From NCBI GenBank assembly GCA_965211775.1, contig OZ242974.1, forward strand, positions 2,046,001 to 2,110,000: a stretch of DNA of 64,000 bases. The letters run 5' to 3'. Shown here piece by piece: positions 42,511 to 52,335 of this stretch. Below the pieces are notes generated by a model. It did no database searches and was not told where the DNA came from. It was given only the letters and a program-made list of their open reading frames with translations. This DNA is from Thiodiazotropha sp040506975. Its GTDB lineage: Bacteria > Pseudomonadota > Gammaproteobacteria > Chromatiales > Chromatiaceae. Numbering within the stretch: position 1 is the stretch's first letter; each line of letters opens with the position of its first letter. The position numbers and the translations under genes were made by a program.

Positions 42511-44077
42511 TCAATGTTTTATCTTGTTAGAAAAGTATTGCCTGAATTGGTCTGTCTGCTCTAATAATGCGGTGACACATCGGTCGATCTGATCCGATTG
42601 TACTGAGTTTTGCTTTAATGCCGTTTTCAGGGTGACTGCTTCCTCGTATATTGAAGAAGCACCACTCGTGCTGGCCGAACCTTCCAGTTTGTGGGCTGTT
42701 TGGTATAGGGCCATATGATCCCCCGCAGAACAGGCCTCTTTCAAAGCGGCTTCACAGCCTGGTAGCATTTCAAGGAATTCATCAAGTATCAGTTCGGCAG
42801 TCTTATTGTCATTTGCGACACTGGCCAGTGCCGTCTGTTGGTCATAGATGGCTGAATCGCCATCGATCTTTGAGTGGGGCAATTGCTCATCTGCCGGATT
42901 GTACAGGTGCCCTGTCCATTTACTCACGATCCTATAAAGTTGATCAGGAAGATAGGGTTTTGTCAGCAAGTCATCCATTCCTGCATCGAATACATCCTCT
43001 TTTTTCTGGGGCAACACATGAGCTGTAACGGCAACGATCGGTAGCTGTCTTGAATCATGTGTCTCACGAATTTTTCTGGTTGCCTCGATGCCACTCATTT
43101 TAGGCATTTCCAAATCCATGAGGATGAGATCGAATTCCCGGCTGTCGATTGCTTCCAGAGCCTCTGATGCGCTTGTTGCCGCGACTACTTGCGCACCTTT
43201 TTTGAGTAGCAGTGCTTTAGCCAATGTCAGGTTCACATTACTGTCATCAACAACAAGAATAGTCAACTTGTCGAAAAGCGAGTCTGTGTTGTCGATATCA
43301 TCCGGTGATACAGACAGATTTGCCGTAATATTGGGTATGTCCGGTATTTGCTCAATGCCTTCTGCCCTGTTTGCCGTATTCAGGTGAATACGGGTAACGA
43401 AAGTCGATCCTTCGTCTGGCTTGCTGGTTAATGTTATTTCACCCTCCATTAGATCAACAAGACGTTGAGCAATAACCAAGCCGAGACCGGTTCCTCCATA
43501 GTTACGCGTGATTGAGCCATCACACTGTTGAAAAGGCTGGAAAAGCTGGGACTGCTGTTGTCGGCTGATGCCGATACCCGTATCACTGACAGTGATGCGA
43601 ATTGTAACCTCATCGCCCTGTTGATCTTCCTTATCTATCTTGATCCTGATGCTACCCTCGTCGGTGAACTTTATTGCATTGCCGACCAGGTTGATGAGTA
43701 CCTGGCGTATTTTGGCAGGGTCTCCATAGAGTAGTGGTGGTACATCATCAGTAACGGACGATGTGAGGGTGATACCTTTCTCCAGGGCCTTGGGGGCAAA
43801 TAGCATCTCAACACCATGGACCAGGTTTTCCATAACGAAATTACTGTACTCCAGGGTGACTTTGCCAGCCTCCATCTTGGAAAAGTTGAGTATGTCATCG
43901 ATAATTTCAAGTAAGCCTTGAGCAGAACTGATGATGATGTCTGCATACTCTCTCTGCTGGTCATTCAAAGTTGTTTTTTTCAATAAATGCCCGAAACCAA
44001 TGACGCCGCTCATCGGTGTGCGAATCTCGTGGCTCATGGTGGCCAGGAAGTCACTCTTAGCCTGGCTGGCGGCCTAG
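42511..44077 (-). pseudogene. hybrid sensor histidine kinase, C-terminal part (cut by IS copy 3)
   Basis: This is the 3' part of the kinase gene whose 5' part lies at 45646-46431. It carries the HisKA H-box (TMSHEIRTPMSG), an HATPase_c domain (N box VNLVGNAIKF-type, GTGLGLVIAQRLV), a receiver domain with DDS and the phospho-acceptor in LILMDLEMPKMSG, and a C-terminal HPt domain with the histidine in TAHKLEGSAS. The layout is BarA-like. Without its 5' part it has no sensor or membrane anchor and no good start except the ATG of the H-box (44037), so it is probably inactive. Confidence 0.9.
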
Positions 44078-44100
44078 CCCCAATATTTCACGCATTAAAA

Positions 44101-44164
44101 AGGCAAAATCCTGATACTTCGATATAATTCAGTTGCTTACACTGTAATCGAAAGGATTTTGCCT
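44101..44164 (+). promoter_or_regulatory. IS internal promoter and SD-sequestering inverted repeat (copy 3)
   Basis: Same 12-bp arms as in copies 1 and 2 (44101-44112 and 44153-44164), with TATAAT at 44123-44128 in the loop and the ribosome-binding site in the right arm. Confidence 0.62.
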
Positions 44165-45478
44165 GTGACAAACTGTACCCAGACTGCCTTTGATTTTCCA
44201 GCCCTAAAACGCCGTAAGGTTCAAGCCGAGTTTTCCGGTGGCGATATCACCTCGGACGGCGGCGTGTTGCTGCTGCGTGAGATCGACAGGCGTCTGGGAT
44301 TGCTCGAGGCGGTTGATGCGGTCATCCCCGACCCGCGAGATCCCCGCTATATTGAACACAGCCAGTTGAGCCTGTTGCGCCAGCGAGTCTATGGGCTCTG
44401 CCTGGGTTATGAAGATCTGAACGACCATCAGACACTACGCACCGACCCGGCCCTACAGAGCTCGATCGAACGCGAGGAGGTACTGGGCAGCCAGTCGACA
44501 CTTTGTCGGCTGGAGAACCGGGTCGATCGCCGGGTTGCCGTTGATGTCCACAACCTACTGCTCGAGCAGTTCATTGCCTCATATGATGCACCACCCGATG
44601 AGCTGATCCTGGATTTCGACGCCACGGATGATCCGGTGCATGGCCGCCAGGAAGGCCGCTTCTTTCACGGCTACTACGATCACTACTGCTTCCTGCCCCT
44701 GTATGTCTTTTGTGGCGATCAACTGCTGGTGAGTTATCTGCGGCCCAGCCGGATCGATGCGCCCAAGCATGCCTGGGCGATTCTGGCGCTGTTGGTCAAA
44801 CGCCTGCGCCGGGCTTGGCCTGAAGTGCGTATCATCTTTCGGGGCGATAGCGGCTTTTGCCGTCACCACATGCTCAGCTGGTGCGAGCGCAACGCTGTGG
44901 GCTATATCGTGGGCATCGCCAAGAATGACGCCTTGCTGCGGTGTATCCGTGAGCCCATGCAGTGGGTTGAGGAACTGGCGAAGCGAACCGGCATGAAGAT
45001 GCGGGAATTCTTTCAGTTTCACTATGCCGCCAGCACCTGGAAGACGCGTCGCAAGGTGATCGCCAAACTGGAGGTCACCGACAAGGGGCCAAATCCACGC
45101 TTCATCGTCACCAACCTGGCCGGCGACAAACAGCGCCTTTACGATGACCTCTACTGCGCCCGTGGTGACATGGAGAACCGAATCAAGGAGCAGCAACTGG
45201 GGCTGTTCGCCGATCGCACCAGCGCGCATTACTGGTGGGCCAATCAGTTTCGTCTACTGCTGTCCAGTCTGGCCTATGTGCTGATGGAGGCCATCCGGCG
45301 CCTCGCGCTGAAGGGCACGGAACTGGCGCGTGCACAGATGACCACGATCCGGCTCAAACTGTTCAAGATCGGGGCGGTCATCATTCGCAACACGCGACGG
45401 ATCCGCTTCCTGCTCTCCAGCACCTATCCCTATCAGGCGCTGTTTTTCCAGGTGGCGGCACGACTCAAGCCGGGATAG
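44165..45478 (+). CDS. IS1380-family transposase (copy 3)
   Basis: 437-residue transposase identical in protein sequence to the copies at 2979 and 4551. It has the same GTG start and intact DDE residues. Here it is transcribed against the interrupted kinase gene; read-through from outside would be blocked at translation by the upstream hairpin. Confidence 0.93.
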   Translation: MTNCTQTAFDFPALKRRKVQAEFSGGDITSDGGVLLLREIDRRLGLLEAVDAVIPDPRDPRYIEHSQLSLLRQRVYGLCLGYEDLNDHQTLRTDPALQSSIEREEVLGSQSTLCRLENRVDRRVAVDVHNLLLEQFIASYDAPPDELILDFDATDDPVHGRQEGRFFHGYYDHYCFLPLYVFCGDQLLVSYLRPSRIDAPKHAWAILALLVKRLRRAWPEVRIIFRGDSGFCRHHMLSWCERNAVGYIVGIAKNDALLRCIREPMQWVEELAKRTGMKMREFFQFHYAASTWKTRRKVIAKLEVTDKGPNPRFIVTNLAGDKQRLYDDLYCARGDMENRIKEQQLGLFADRTSAHYWWANQFRLLLSSLAYVLMEAIRRLALKGTELARAQMTTIRLKLFKIGAVIIRNTRRIRFLLSSTYPYQALFFQVAARLKPG

Positions 45479-45645
45479 CCCGGCAGAGTGCTGCCCCGGC
45501 ACGTTGATCAACAATGGGGGTAAGGGGGAGTCTGCCCGGAGGGTGGAGAATCAGGGCTTGATAGAGGTTTGGTTCCCAGTGAGGGCAAACCATCCAAGCT
45601 TGGCCATATCACCGGCTAAATTTAAAAACGGATGAAACATGCGGG

Positions 45646-46431
45646 CTAGGCTTCATTCTTTGCGGTATTCAACTGGCGCGTTCTCTCGGTCACCTGGCGT
45701 TCTAGATCCTGATGATATGCCAATAGTTTACTGTCGTGCCTCTGAATGCGGTCAAGCATGGCATTAAAACCATCGACCAAACTTCCCAATTCATCGTTAC
45801 TCAGCCGTTTGGCACGGTGGGAAAAATCTCTCTTGACTGCGATCTTTTTCATAGAGCGAAGCAGTTGTTGTACCGGCCTTGAGATCACCCTTTGAAAACG
45901 ATTGGAGAGCCAGAATGCGAACAGCATAGAGACAATGAATACACCCAGAACCATAAGTGATTGATGAAGTAGGAGGGAATGGGCTCTGCTCATATCGCCG
46001 ACAATATGCAGATAACCAATATTCTCGCCATCGAGTAAGATCGCTTCCTTGATTGCAACCAGCCTAAAATAGGAATCAATCCCTGATCTGTCATCATAGA
46101 AATCCAAGGAGGATTTGTAATTCTCTGATTGGTATCTGGCAAAGGACTCGCCGTTATTGAGAAAAATCGTGGCTTCAACAACGTCCTTTTGTGTTGACAG
46201 TGTGGCCAATATATCGTTAGCGGTACTTTGATCATCGAAGGTGATGGCTGCGCTGCTGTTTGCGCCGAGTAATATGGCAAGAGATTGCAGACGTGTCGCG
46301 GTTTCTCCCCGGGCGGAGTTTATCTCAACTATCATGAACAAAAATAAACTGAGCAGCAGAACAGATGCTGTCGTCACCAGAATGATGGCTTCAAGCTTGT
46401 GCTTTATTGAGGCATTTCGTAACAGATACAT
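45646..46431 (-). pseudogene. hybrid sensor histidine kinase, N-terminal part (cut by IS copy 3)
   Basis: 5' part of the broken kinase: membrane segment (about 14-34), a periplasmic sensor region (about 35-155), a second membrane segment (SLMVLGVFIVSMLFAFWLS), a HAMP domain (RVISRPVQQLLRSMKKIAVKRD) and the start of a coiled coil ending LNTAKNEA, then TAG. The stop is within the CTAG target duplication. Without the kinase core this part cannot signal. It starts 2 bp after the YfiR gene, so both belong to one transcript downstream of the TonB-type receptor. Confidence 0.88.
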
Positions 46432-46433
46432 AT

Positions 46434-46976
46434 TTACGGCCTGTCGACTACAGTAGCCAGTTTAAGCAGACGTGAGCTGAGATCCAATCCGGCTTCACGG
46501 GTAATATGCAGGTTGACTTTGAATCGTATCCGGCCATCTTTTTGGTAGAGCTCAATCATTCCGCCTGATTCGGCAAAGCCTGGTATTTCACTGATAGTCA
46601 GTATTGGTTTAACCTTAAGTAAATCCGTTATCTCAATTGCTTCATACTTGAGCGAACTGGCCAGATACAGGACATGACAAACATCCAATTGGTCCGTTTC
46701 CTGTTTTTGCATGATTTGCACAGGATGTTCTCTGAGCGTCCTGCCGTTGAGTCGAGTGAGGGTATTTGCCAATTCATCATAACCAATGGAACATATTACT
46801 AATGACGGTCTGTCCTCCGACCATGTTCCGTCTGGCCAGCGAGCGAATTTGGCGAAGTTGAAGATAAAGGCTGCCTTCAGTAAATTCTCTTCGCCTTGTT
46901 GTTCCTCTGCGAATGCCGCAAAAGTAATACAGCCAACTGAGAGGAGTGTTATAAGAGTCAACAGCCTTGTCGTCAC
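46434..46976 (-). CDS. YfiR/HmsC-family periplasmic protein (DUF4154)
   Basis: 180-residue secreted protein with a signal peptide (ending about TFAAFAE). The family hallmarks are LLKAAFIFNFAKFARWP, VICSIGYDEL and the C-terminal GRIRFKVNLHITREAGLDLSSRLLKLA. In Pseudomonas YfiR restrains the membrane cyclase YfiN; other members sit beside TonB-type receptors and membrane kinases or cyclases, as here. The start is GTG at 46976. The downstream partner kinase is broken by an IS, so this protein may have lost its target. Confidence 0.88.
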   Translation of the reverse strand: MTTRLLTLITLLSVGCITFAAFAEEQQGEENLLKAAFIFNFAKFARWPDGTWSEDRPSLVICSIGYDELANTLTRLNGRTLREHPVQIMQKQETDQLDVCHVLYLASSLKYEAIEITDLLKVKPILTISEIPGFAESGGMIELYQKDGRIRFKVNLHITREAGLDLSSRLLKLATVVDRP

Positions 46977-47164
46977 TTCAGTCTATCCAGTTCGCATGAG
47001 CCAGTATGGCAGATTAGTCCATTATCCATGGTGCAAAAAATACATAACCATTGTTTTATTGATCAAATAGCACTGCGCTAATAAGTCAGAATATTTATTT
47101 CCGAGACAACGGTTTGAAAAGTCATCTTGTTCCCATAAAGCATTGCCAGATCATCAGTCCAGTT

Positions 47165-49252
47165 CTACTCATACCGTCCACCAGGGAGCTTATATTTGAT
47201 CTCGGCATATAAACTTCGTTCTGGCAGTATCAGGTCATCGGTTACTGAAGGTGCCGTGTATTCCCTTGCATCCTCATCGAATAGATTGCGGATTGAAAAT
47301 GCGAACTCCCAGGCGTTCAGTCCGGTGTACCGCAGAGTCGTATCGGTGAGGGTGTAGTCATCGAGTGGTGATCTTGGGTCATTGCTGCGCCGTTCCCTTT
47401 CACCGATCCAGTTTGTCTGCATATTCAGGTTCCAATCTGGGCGGAAATTCCAGTCAACCCGCGCATAGGCATCCTGTTTCGGCTCATCAATGGCACGGAA
47501 TTGGTTGTTGTCAGGATTGCGTATTGAATAGTTTGCTGAGAGTCTCAGCGTCTTTGCAGCTTGCCATTTCGCCTCAAGTTCAATGCCTTGAATTGTGTGG
47601 TTACCGGTGTTTTGGAATTGCCGGTAACTCTCTCCGGGCGGGGTTATGGCGCGGATGAAATCGGACTGCTGCAGATTAAAGAGATTAATCCCGATATTCA
47701 GATCGTTACTTGGCATATAGGACAGGATCAGCTCAACTGTTTCAGATCGCTCCGGATCCAGGTCGGGATTCGGTCTTGAGAATGATGTTTCAGCGAACAA
47801 CTCCTGAAAGGATGGCGGACGAAATGCCCTTCCATAAAGCAGTTTCGTAGTGAACCTGTCTGAAACCTGCCAGACAAGAGCCAGTCGAGGATTCAGTGTA
47901 TCGCCGAAATCGGAGTAATCGTCATATCTGACGCCTGCGGTTAATTGCCAGTTTTCACTGAATGTCCAAACATCCTGTAGAAACAGATACCGAATCGAGC
48001 GTGTCTTTTCAGGGGCGAAAGCATACGGTGTGTTTGAGACATCAACAAGCGGACTGCCTGGCGGCAGTGAATTGCCATCCGGCCCAATTCCCATATTTAT
48101 CAGCTGTTTGACCAAGTAGAGGTCTTGCCAGGAATAGCCCAGACCAAGTCGCAGCGCATGTCTATCGACCCCTGTGAAAAGACCGCTGGTCTCGAAACTG
48201 AGTCTACGCTCTGCTGACCGCATATGATTGATAACCCCTTGCGGATAATCGCCGTCGAATGCGCCGGGCGGGCGCTCCTGAAAACCATCGCCTGAGGTGT
48301 AGTCCAGATCCTGGTATCGCAATTCTGCATCGATTCCCCAGTCGTTGCTGAAATCAGGATCGTTATAGAGCAGATCGAGGTTGAATCGGCTGTCTTCTGC
48401 CGTTGTCAGAGGGTCCAGAACACCTGCCCCTGTCAGACCAATTTTCAGGTCGCTATGCTTCATGTAGTCTACACGCAATTGCCAATCGCCTTTCGCGACC
48501 GAGAATCTGATATCCTGATTCTTCCAGCCGAATTGGGCATTGTCCGGTGCAAGGGAAACCATGCTACCCAGTTCAGCATCCTGTCGTGTCTGACCATCTG
48601 CGGCAACAAACGGGTCGTGTCCATCGGTAGTGGCCAGGTCGATGGTGAGGCCGACATCAAATCCTTTCCAGCTGCTTCCATATTGCAGCCACCCGGTGTT
48701 GGAATCGAAACTCCCACGCCTCAGGCCAATTTCATTTTGCTCAATCTTTCCTGCGGTTTTTGTAATGACATTAATAACGCCTGCTGAGGCATCAGCGCCG
48801 AAAAGGGCAGATCCGGGGCCGCGTATTATTTCCACTCTGTCGATGATACTGCTCGGTATGCCTTTCCAGAAAATACCGAATCCCCACATCAGGTCCCGCA
48901 TCGAAGCGCCATTGATCATCAGCAAGGTTTGATTGGCGTTGGTGCCGCGAACTTGTATCAATGGCCTGAATGCAAACTGGCTGGCTCTGACATGTATGCC
49001 GGGGACGCTCTCCAGGATGTCCACAAGGTTGGTGGCGCCGGTCGCCTCGATGTCTTCCGCAGTGATAACGGATACTGCAGCGGGTGCCTGCGAAACGGTC
49101 TGCTTGGTATCGGTAGAGATGGTTATCTCCAATTCCATCAGCTGTTCCAAACTTAAGGAGAGGAAATGGTCTAATTGCTGATCACGCATAGCCTGAGCAG
49201 TGGTGCTTAATATAAGACCGACAGCGATTGGGATAAGCTTGGTATTGATCAT
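47165..49252 (-). CDS. TonB-dependent outer-membrane receptor
   Basis: 695-residue receptor with a signal peptide (ending TAQA), a short N-terminal region, a plug domain (VSQAPAAVSVITAEDIEATGATNLVDIL to VEIIRGPGSALFGADASAGVINVIT) and a 22-strand-type barrel. The plug and early strands resemble vitamin/siderophore receptors of the colicin I or BtuB type, but the ligand cannot be told. The C-terminus ends GGRYE rather than the usual aromatic. Placed upstream of yfiR-like and kinase genes, it may be part of a sensing unit rather than only uptake. Confidence 0.88.
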   Translation of the reverse strand: MINTKLIPIAVGLILSTTAQAMRDQQLDHFLSLSLEQLMELEITISTDTKQTVSQAPAAVSVITAEDIEATGATNLVDILESVPGIHVRASQFAFRPLIQVRGTNANQTLLMINGASMRDLMWGFGIFWKGIPSSIIDRVEIIRGPGSALFGADASAGVINVITKTAGKIEQNEIGLRRGSFDSNTGWLQYGSSWKGFDVGLTIDLATTDGHDPFVAADGQTRQDAELGSMVSLAPDNAQFGWKNQDIRFSVAKGDWQLRVDYMKHSDLKIGLTGAGVLDPLTTAEDSRFNLDLLYNDPDFSNDWGIDAELRYQDLDYTSGDGFQERPPGAFDGDYPQGVINHMRSAERRLSFETSGLFTGVDRHALRLGLGYSWQDLYLVKQLINMGIGPDGNSLPPGSPLVDVSNTPYAFAPEKTRSIRYLFLQDVWTFSENWQLTAGVRYDDYSDFGDTLNPRLALVWQVSDRFTTKLLYGRAFRPPSFQELFAETSFSRPNPDLDPERSETVELILSYMPSNDLNIGINLFNLQQSDFIRAITPPGESYRQFQNTGNHTIQGIELEAKWQAAKTLRLSANYSIRNPDNNQFRAIDEPKQDAYARVDWNFRPDWNLNMQTNWIGERERRSNDPRSPLDDYTLTDTTLRYTGLNAWEFAFSIRNLFDEDAREYTAPSVTDDLILPERSLYAEIKYKLPGGRYE

Positions 49253-49723
49253 GCGTCGTGGGAATTAAAGTCCTTTTTCCGGGCTTGCCAGACCTGGATG
49301 ATTAGAGAGGGTATATTGTCTGGGAGCAGATATTCCGATTCCCATTGTTTTGTTTTGGATATGGTCGGATATGCGGGACAGCGCCTTTCTGCTGTGGATT
49401 GTCTTATCATGGTACATCCTTGATTATTGTCGGTTTGTCTTCGCTACGTATTCTTTTCAAAAAGCAAATCTATATGACTGACAAAAAATGGATACAAAGC
49501 TGGATAGAAGTTAGCGCATTCCTAAAAAACCATTACTCGATCAGTGAGATATGCTTATGAGGGGAATGGCCGATGACAGCGTTGAGCCTTGTGCCGGATG
49601 CCTGTTCAAGGAGTGCGCCAACCTGTCTGCCCCATAGCGAATAATAGCATTATTTAGCGTTTATACTTGCTGATTCCCTAACTATGATGGGTTTTCCGTC
49701 TGTCGGGAAAAACAGCCGCCCGT
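49253..49723. other. intergenic region, no gene seen
   Basis: 471 bp between the divergent-less pair of minus genes (receptor and response regulator). Only one short plus-strand frame (49345-49560) of no recognisable family. No clear hairpin or promoter stood out, though the receptor promoter must lie here. Confidence 0.5.
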
Positions 49724-50138
49724 TTACTCCCAGAGTGCAAGGATGGTGGCCACAGCGCGTGTAAATTCATCAAATGAATGAGGTTTGACGATGTAATCGT
49801 CAACCTCATACTCAAACGCAGCTGCACGGTCTTTCGGTTCGTTGGATGATGTCAGCACGATGATACGCAGTGAATCGAATTCGGGGTCGTTGCGCAGTTC
49901 CTGCAAAAACTCGAATCCGCTCATTTTGGGAAGATTGAGATCCAGCAGTGTGAGTGCCGGTAAGGGGTTGATTTTCTTGACGCCGTTTGTACCTCGCAGC
50001 ATGTCGAGGGCTTCTAGTCCTGTTCTGGCGATCAGTAGAGGGTTGCTGATATTGTTTTTTTTGCAAGGCGCGCTGAACGGTCATGATGTCGACTCGGTCA
50101 TCTTCTATCAGCAGGATTGTTTCAGCTTTGTTCAGCAT
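49724..50138 (-). pseudogene. response regulator (CheY-like, Rcp1 type) with frameshift in an A8 run
   Basis: The start MLNKAETILLIEDDRVDIMTV is in one frame and the rest, with the phospho-acceptor in LTLLDLNLPKMSG, the Thr in VLTSSNE and Lys in YIVKPHS, is in another. On the coding strand the frames meet at a run of eight A (complement of 50055-50062); seven A would restore a single receiver of about 137 residues. It lies just downstream of the CHASE kinase gene. Such kinase/single-domain regulator pairs are common for phytochrome-like systems. Either a true mutation, a sequencing error, or slippage-rescued expression. Confidence 0.85.
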
Positions 50139-50187
50139 GATCAGGATACTTGTTTCTCAGTATGTGGAATAGAATCTCAATCTCAGC

Positions 50188-52194
50188 TTACTCCGACGGG
50201 CTGACTTTTGGCCAGGTAAAATTGAAGCATGCTCCTTCCCCGGGTTCCGATCTTAATTTTATGGTGCCTCCATGCTCTTCGACAATCTTTTTTACCAGCG
50301 CCAGGCCAATGCCGGTACTGCTTTCCAAATCACTTGATTCCAGTGTTTGGAACATCAGGAAAATCTTTTTGTGGTATTGCGGCGCAATACCCTGGCCGTC
50401 ATCACAAACTGAAAATTGGTAAAATTGATCTAAATCGTCACACTTGATCCGTATCTTCCCTTTCTTTCCACCATGATGCATCAGGCTGTTGCTGACCAGG
50501 TTGGAAAGGACCTGCATAAGCTGCAGGCGATCAGTTTTCAGCGTGGGCATCTTGCCTTTGATCTTGATAGAAAATCTATCAGAAGTGGAGAGGGAATCGA
50601 TAATCTCCTCTACCAGCTCCTGAGTGTCCACCAGGCTCTCCGGGTCGGAACTCCGGCCGACCCTTGAGTACTCTAGCAATCCCTCTATGAGATCATGCAT
50701 TCTTTTGACGCGGTCACGGAGCAGGGCAAGTTGTTCTTTAGCCGCATCGTCCAGTTTGTCATGGAGGTCCTCTTCGATCCATTGGGCAAGATTCGATACC
50801 GCACGTAAAGGCGCCTTCAGGTCATGCGATGTGACGTAGGCGAACTGTTCGAGGTATTGAGCTCTGCGCTCAGCCTCTGCCGTACGGTTGGCGATATGGT
50901 GTTCCAGGGTTTCATTGAGCCTCTGTAACTCCTGCTCAGCCGATTTACGCTCGATTACCTCCTGATTCAGTGCCTGCACTACTTCCCATAGTTGCGCTGT
51001 TCTCTCCTCGACTTCCAGTCTGACCTGCCTCGCTCGTCCGACGAGTGTTGCGATATAGATCGTGAACAGCAGAGTGAACGCCAGGCTCCCAAAGAAGATT
51101 ACCCAACTGCTCCAGGTGTCTGCCGTGAACTTGCCCGATGCGCTGTTACACACTATTTTCCATTGCTGAGTCCCGACATTTATCTCCTGAGCGTAGGAGA
51201 TTTCTTGCTTAATGTCACTATCAGTAACCGTTGAACTGTCTCGCAATCGGGTATGATGGCTATAGAGTAGGCGTCCTTCCCCATCCTCATCGCTTTGGTA
51301 GAAGTGGATGTCTATCCCGCCGGGAAGGAGACTCTCCAATGCGCGTTCGATAATCTCACCGATATAGAACACACCAATGGCGAATCCTCTGATTGGTGCG
51401 TTTGCCTGGGGGGGCTCTTCGTTTGCATTATCAGCATTGAAGAAGACAGGGGCGGCAACCATGATTCCGGTCTTTCGTTCACCATCGTCATTAAGGTAAA
51501 TACCGGGAGAAACCTGGATTTCACGCGTAATTTCCGCTTCGCTGAACAGATTGGAGGCGGTGGGGCCGACCCCCATGTTGAGACCAAGCAATTGTTTATT
51601 GTACTGGTAGGGTTGTATATAGAGAATCGGGTAGTAGAACAGCCGAGGCGGGCTTTTGTTGAGCATGCCGGAGTCATCCATTTCCAGGATCTCAAATGGA
51701 GGAAAACTCTGCCGGGCTTCTTCGACGAATGTCTGACGCATCTCGTCAGTAACGACAGGGACCCATTCCAGAGTCTTTATTCCGGCCTGGTTCTTCAATG
51801 CCGGGCCGACGAATTTTCGAAATTCGCGCCGACCGACGATTTCGGAAGCTTCAAAAAAACTGGCAATGTCGAGAACAATACGCAGCGAGTGTTTGATTTC
51901 TCGCTGGATCACCAGGATTCTGTCCTGGGAGGCCTCTCTGAACGCGATTTCAACCTGGTTTTTTTCCCATCGCATCGATTGCACGAACAGCACTATGGTT
52001 ATTGTAAGTCCCAGTATGGCTACCAGCACTACCGGAAAATAGCCCCACCAGATCGATTTTGGGTCGGATCCCATCTTGGACTTCAGCTGAATCGGGATTT
52101 GTGCAAGGTACCGCTCGGTAAGGCGCTGTTTGATGCGTACGGTGGCAGCGTTCAACTTTTCAACGAGATGTTTGATTTCGTTCGCTGTTGCCAT
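50188..52194 (-). CDS. CHASE-domain sensor histidine kinase
   Basis: 668-residue membrane kinase. Membrane segment near 52-72 (YFPVVLVAILGLTITIVLF), an extracytoplasmic CHASE domain (about 95-330), second membrane segment (WVIFFGSLAFTLLFTIYIATL), a coiled coil, then HisKA with H-box FAYVTSHDLKAPL and HATPase_c with N box VLSNLVSNSLMH, DDGQGI and GIGLALVKKIVEEHGG. No receiver domain is fused; the downstream single-domain response regulator is its probable partner. CHASE ligands are small molecules such as cytokinins in plants; here unknown. Confidence 0.9.
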   Translation of the reverse strand: MATANEIKHLVEKLNAATVRIKQRLTERYLAQIPIQLKSKMGSDPKSIWWGYFPVVLVAILGLTITIVLFVQSMRWEKNQVEIAFREASQDRILVIQREIKHSLRIVLDIASFFEASEIVGRREFRKFVGPALKNQAGIKTLEWVPVVTDEMRQTFVEEARQSFPPFEILEMDDSGMLNKSPPRLFYYPILYIQPYQYNKQLLGLNMGVGPTASNLFSEAEITREIQVSPGIYLNDDGERKTGIMVAAPVFFNADNANEEPPQANAPIRGFAIGVFYIGEIIERALESLLPGGIDIHFYQSDEDGEGRLLYSHHTRLRDSSTVTDSDIKQEISYAQEINVGTQQWKIVCNSASGKFTADTWSSWVIFFGSLAFTLLFTIYIATLVGRARQVRLEVEERTAQLWEVVQALNQEVIERKSAEQELQRLNETLEHHIANRTAEAERRAQYLEQFAYVTSHDLKAPLRAVSNLAQWIEEDLHDKLDDAAKEQLALLRDRVKRMHDLIEGLLEYSRVGRSSDPESLVDTQELVEEIIDSLSTSDRFSIKIKGKMPTLKTDRLQLMQVLSNLVSNSLMHHGGKKGKIRIKCDDLDQFYQFSVCDDGQGIAPQYHKKIFLMFQTLESSDLESSTGIGLALVKKIVEEHGGTIKLRSEPGEGACFNFTWPKVSPSE

Positions 52195-52335
52195 CTTGGT
52201 TGGTATATCGAGTTTTTTACCGTTAGCAATCGATACTAACCTCTGAGCCTAGTGAGCTGTCGTCGAGAGGTCAAATGTTTTGATCTGTGAATTGATATAA
52301 TCTCCATTGAAATTCAGATCGACAGGATGATCCCC

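Larger units (their letters stand above)
44078..45645 (+). mobile_element. IS1380-family insertion sequence, copy 3 (1568 bp)
   Basis: Same ends as copies 1 and 2. It is flanked by a perfect 4-bp duplication CTAG (44074-44077 and 45646-45649). It lies in a hybrid histidine kinase gene in opposite orientation to that gene. By eye it is identical to copy 1. Confidence 0.93.

Noticed and set aside
51295..52239. Plus-strand frame of 314 residues opposite the CHASE kinase
   Set aside because: The kinase frame has clear domains; the opposite frame lacks any.
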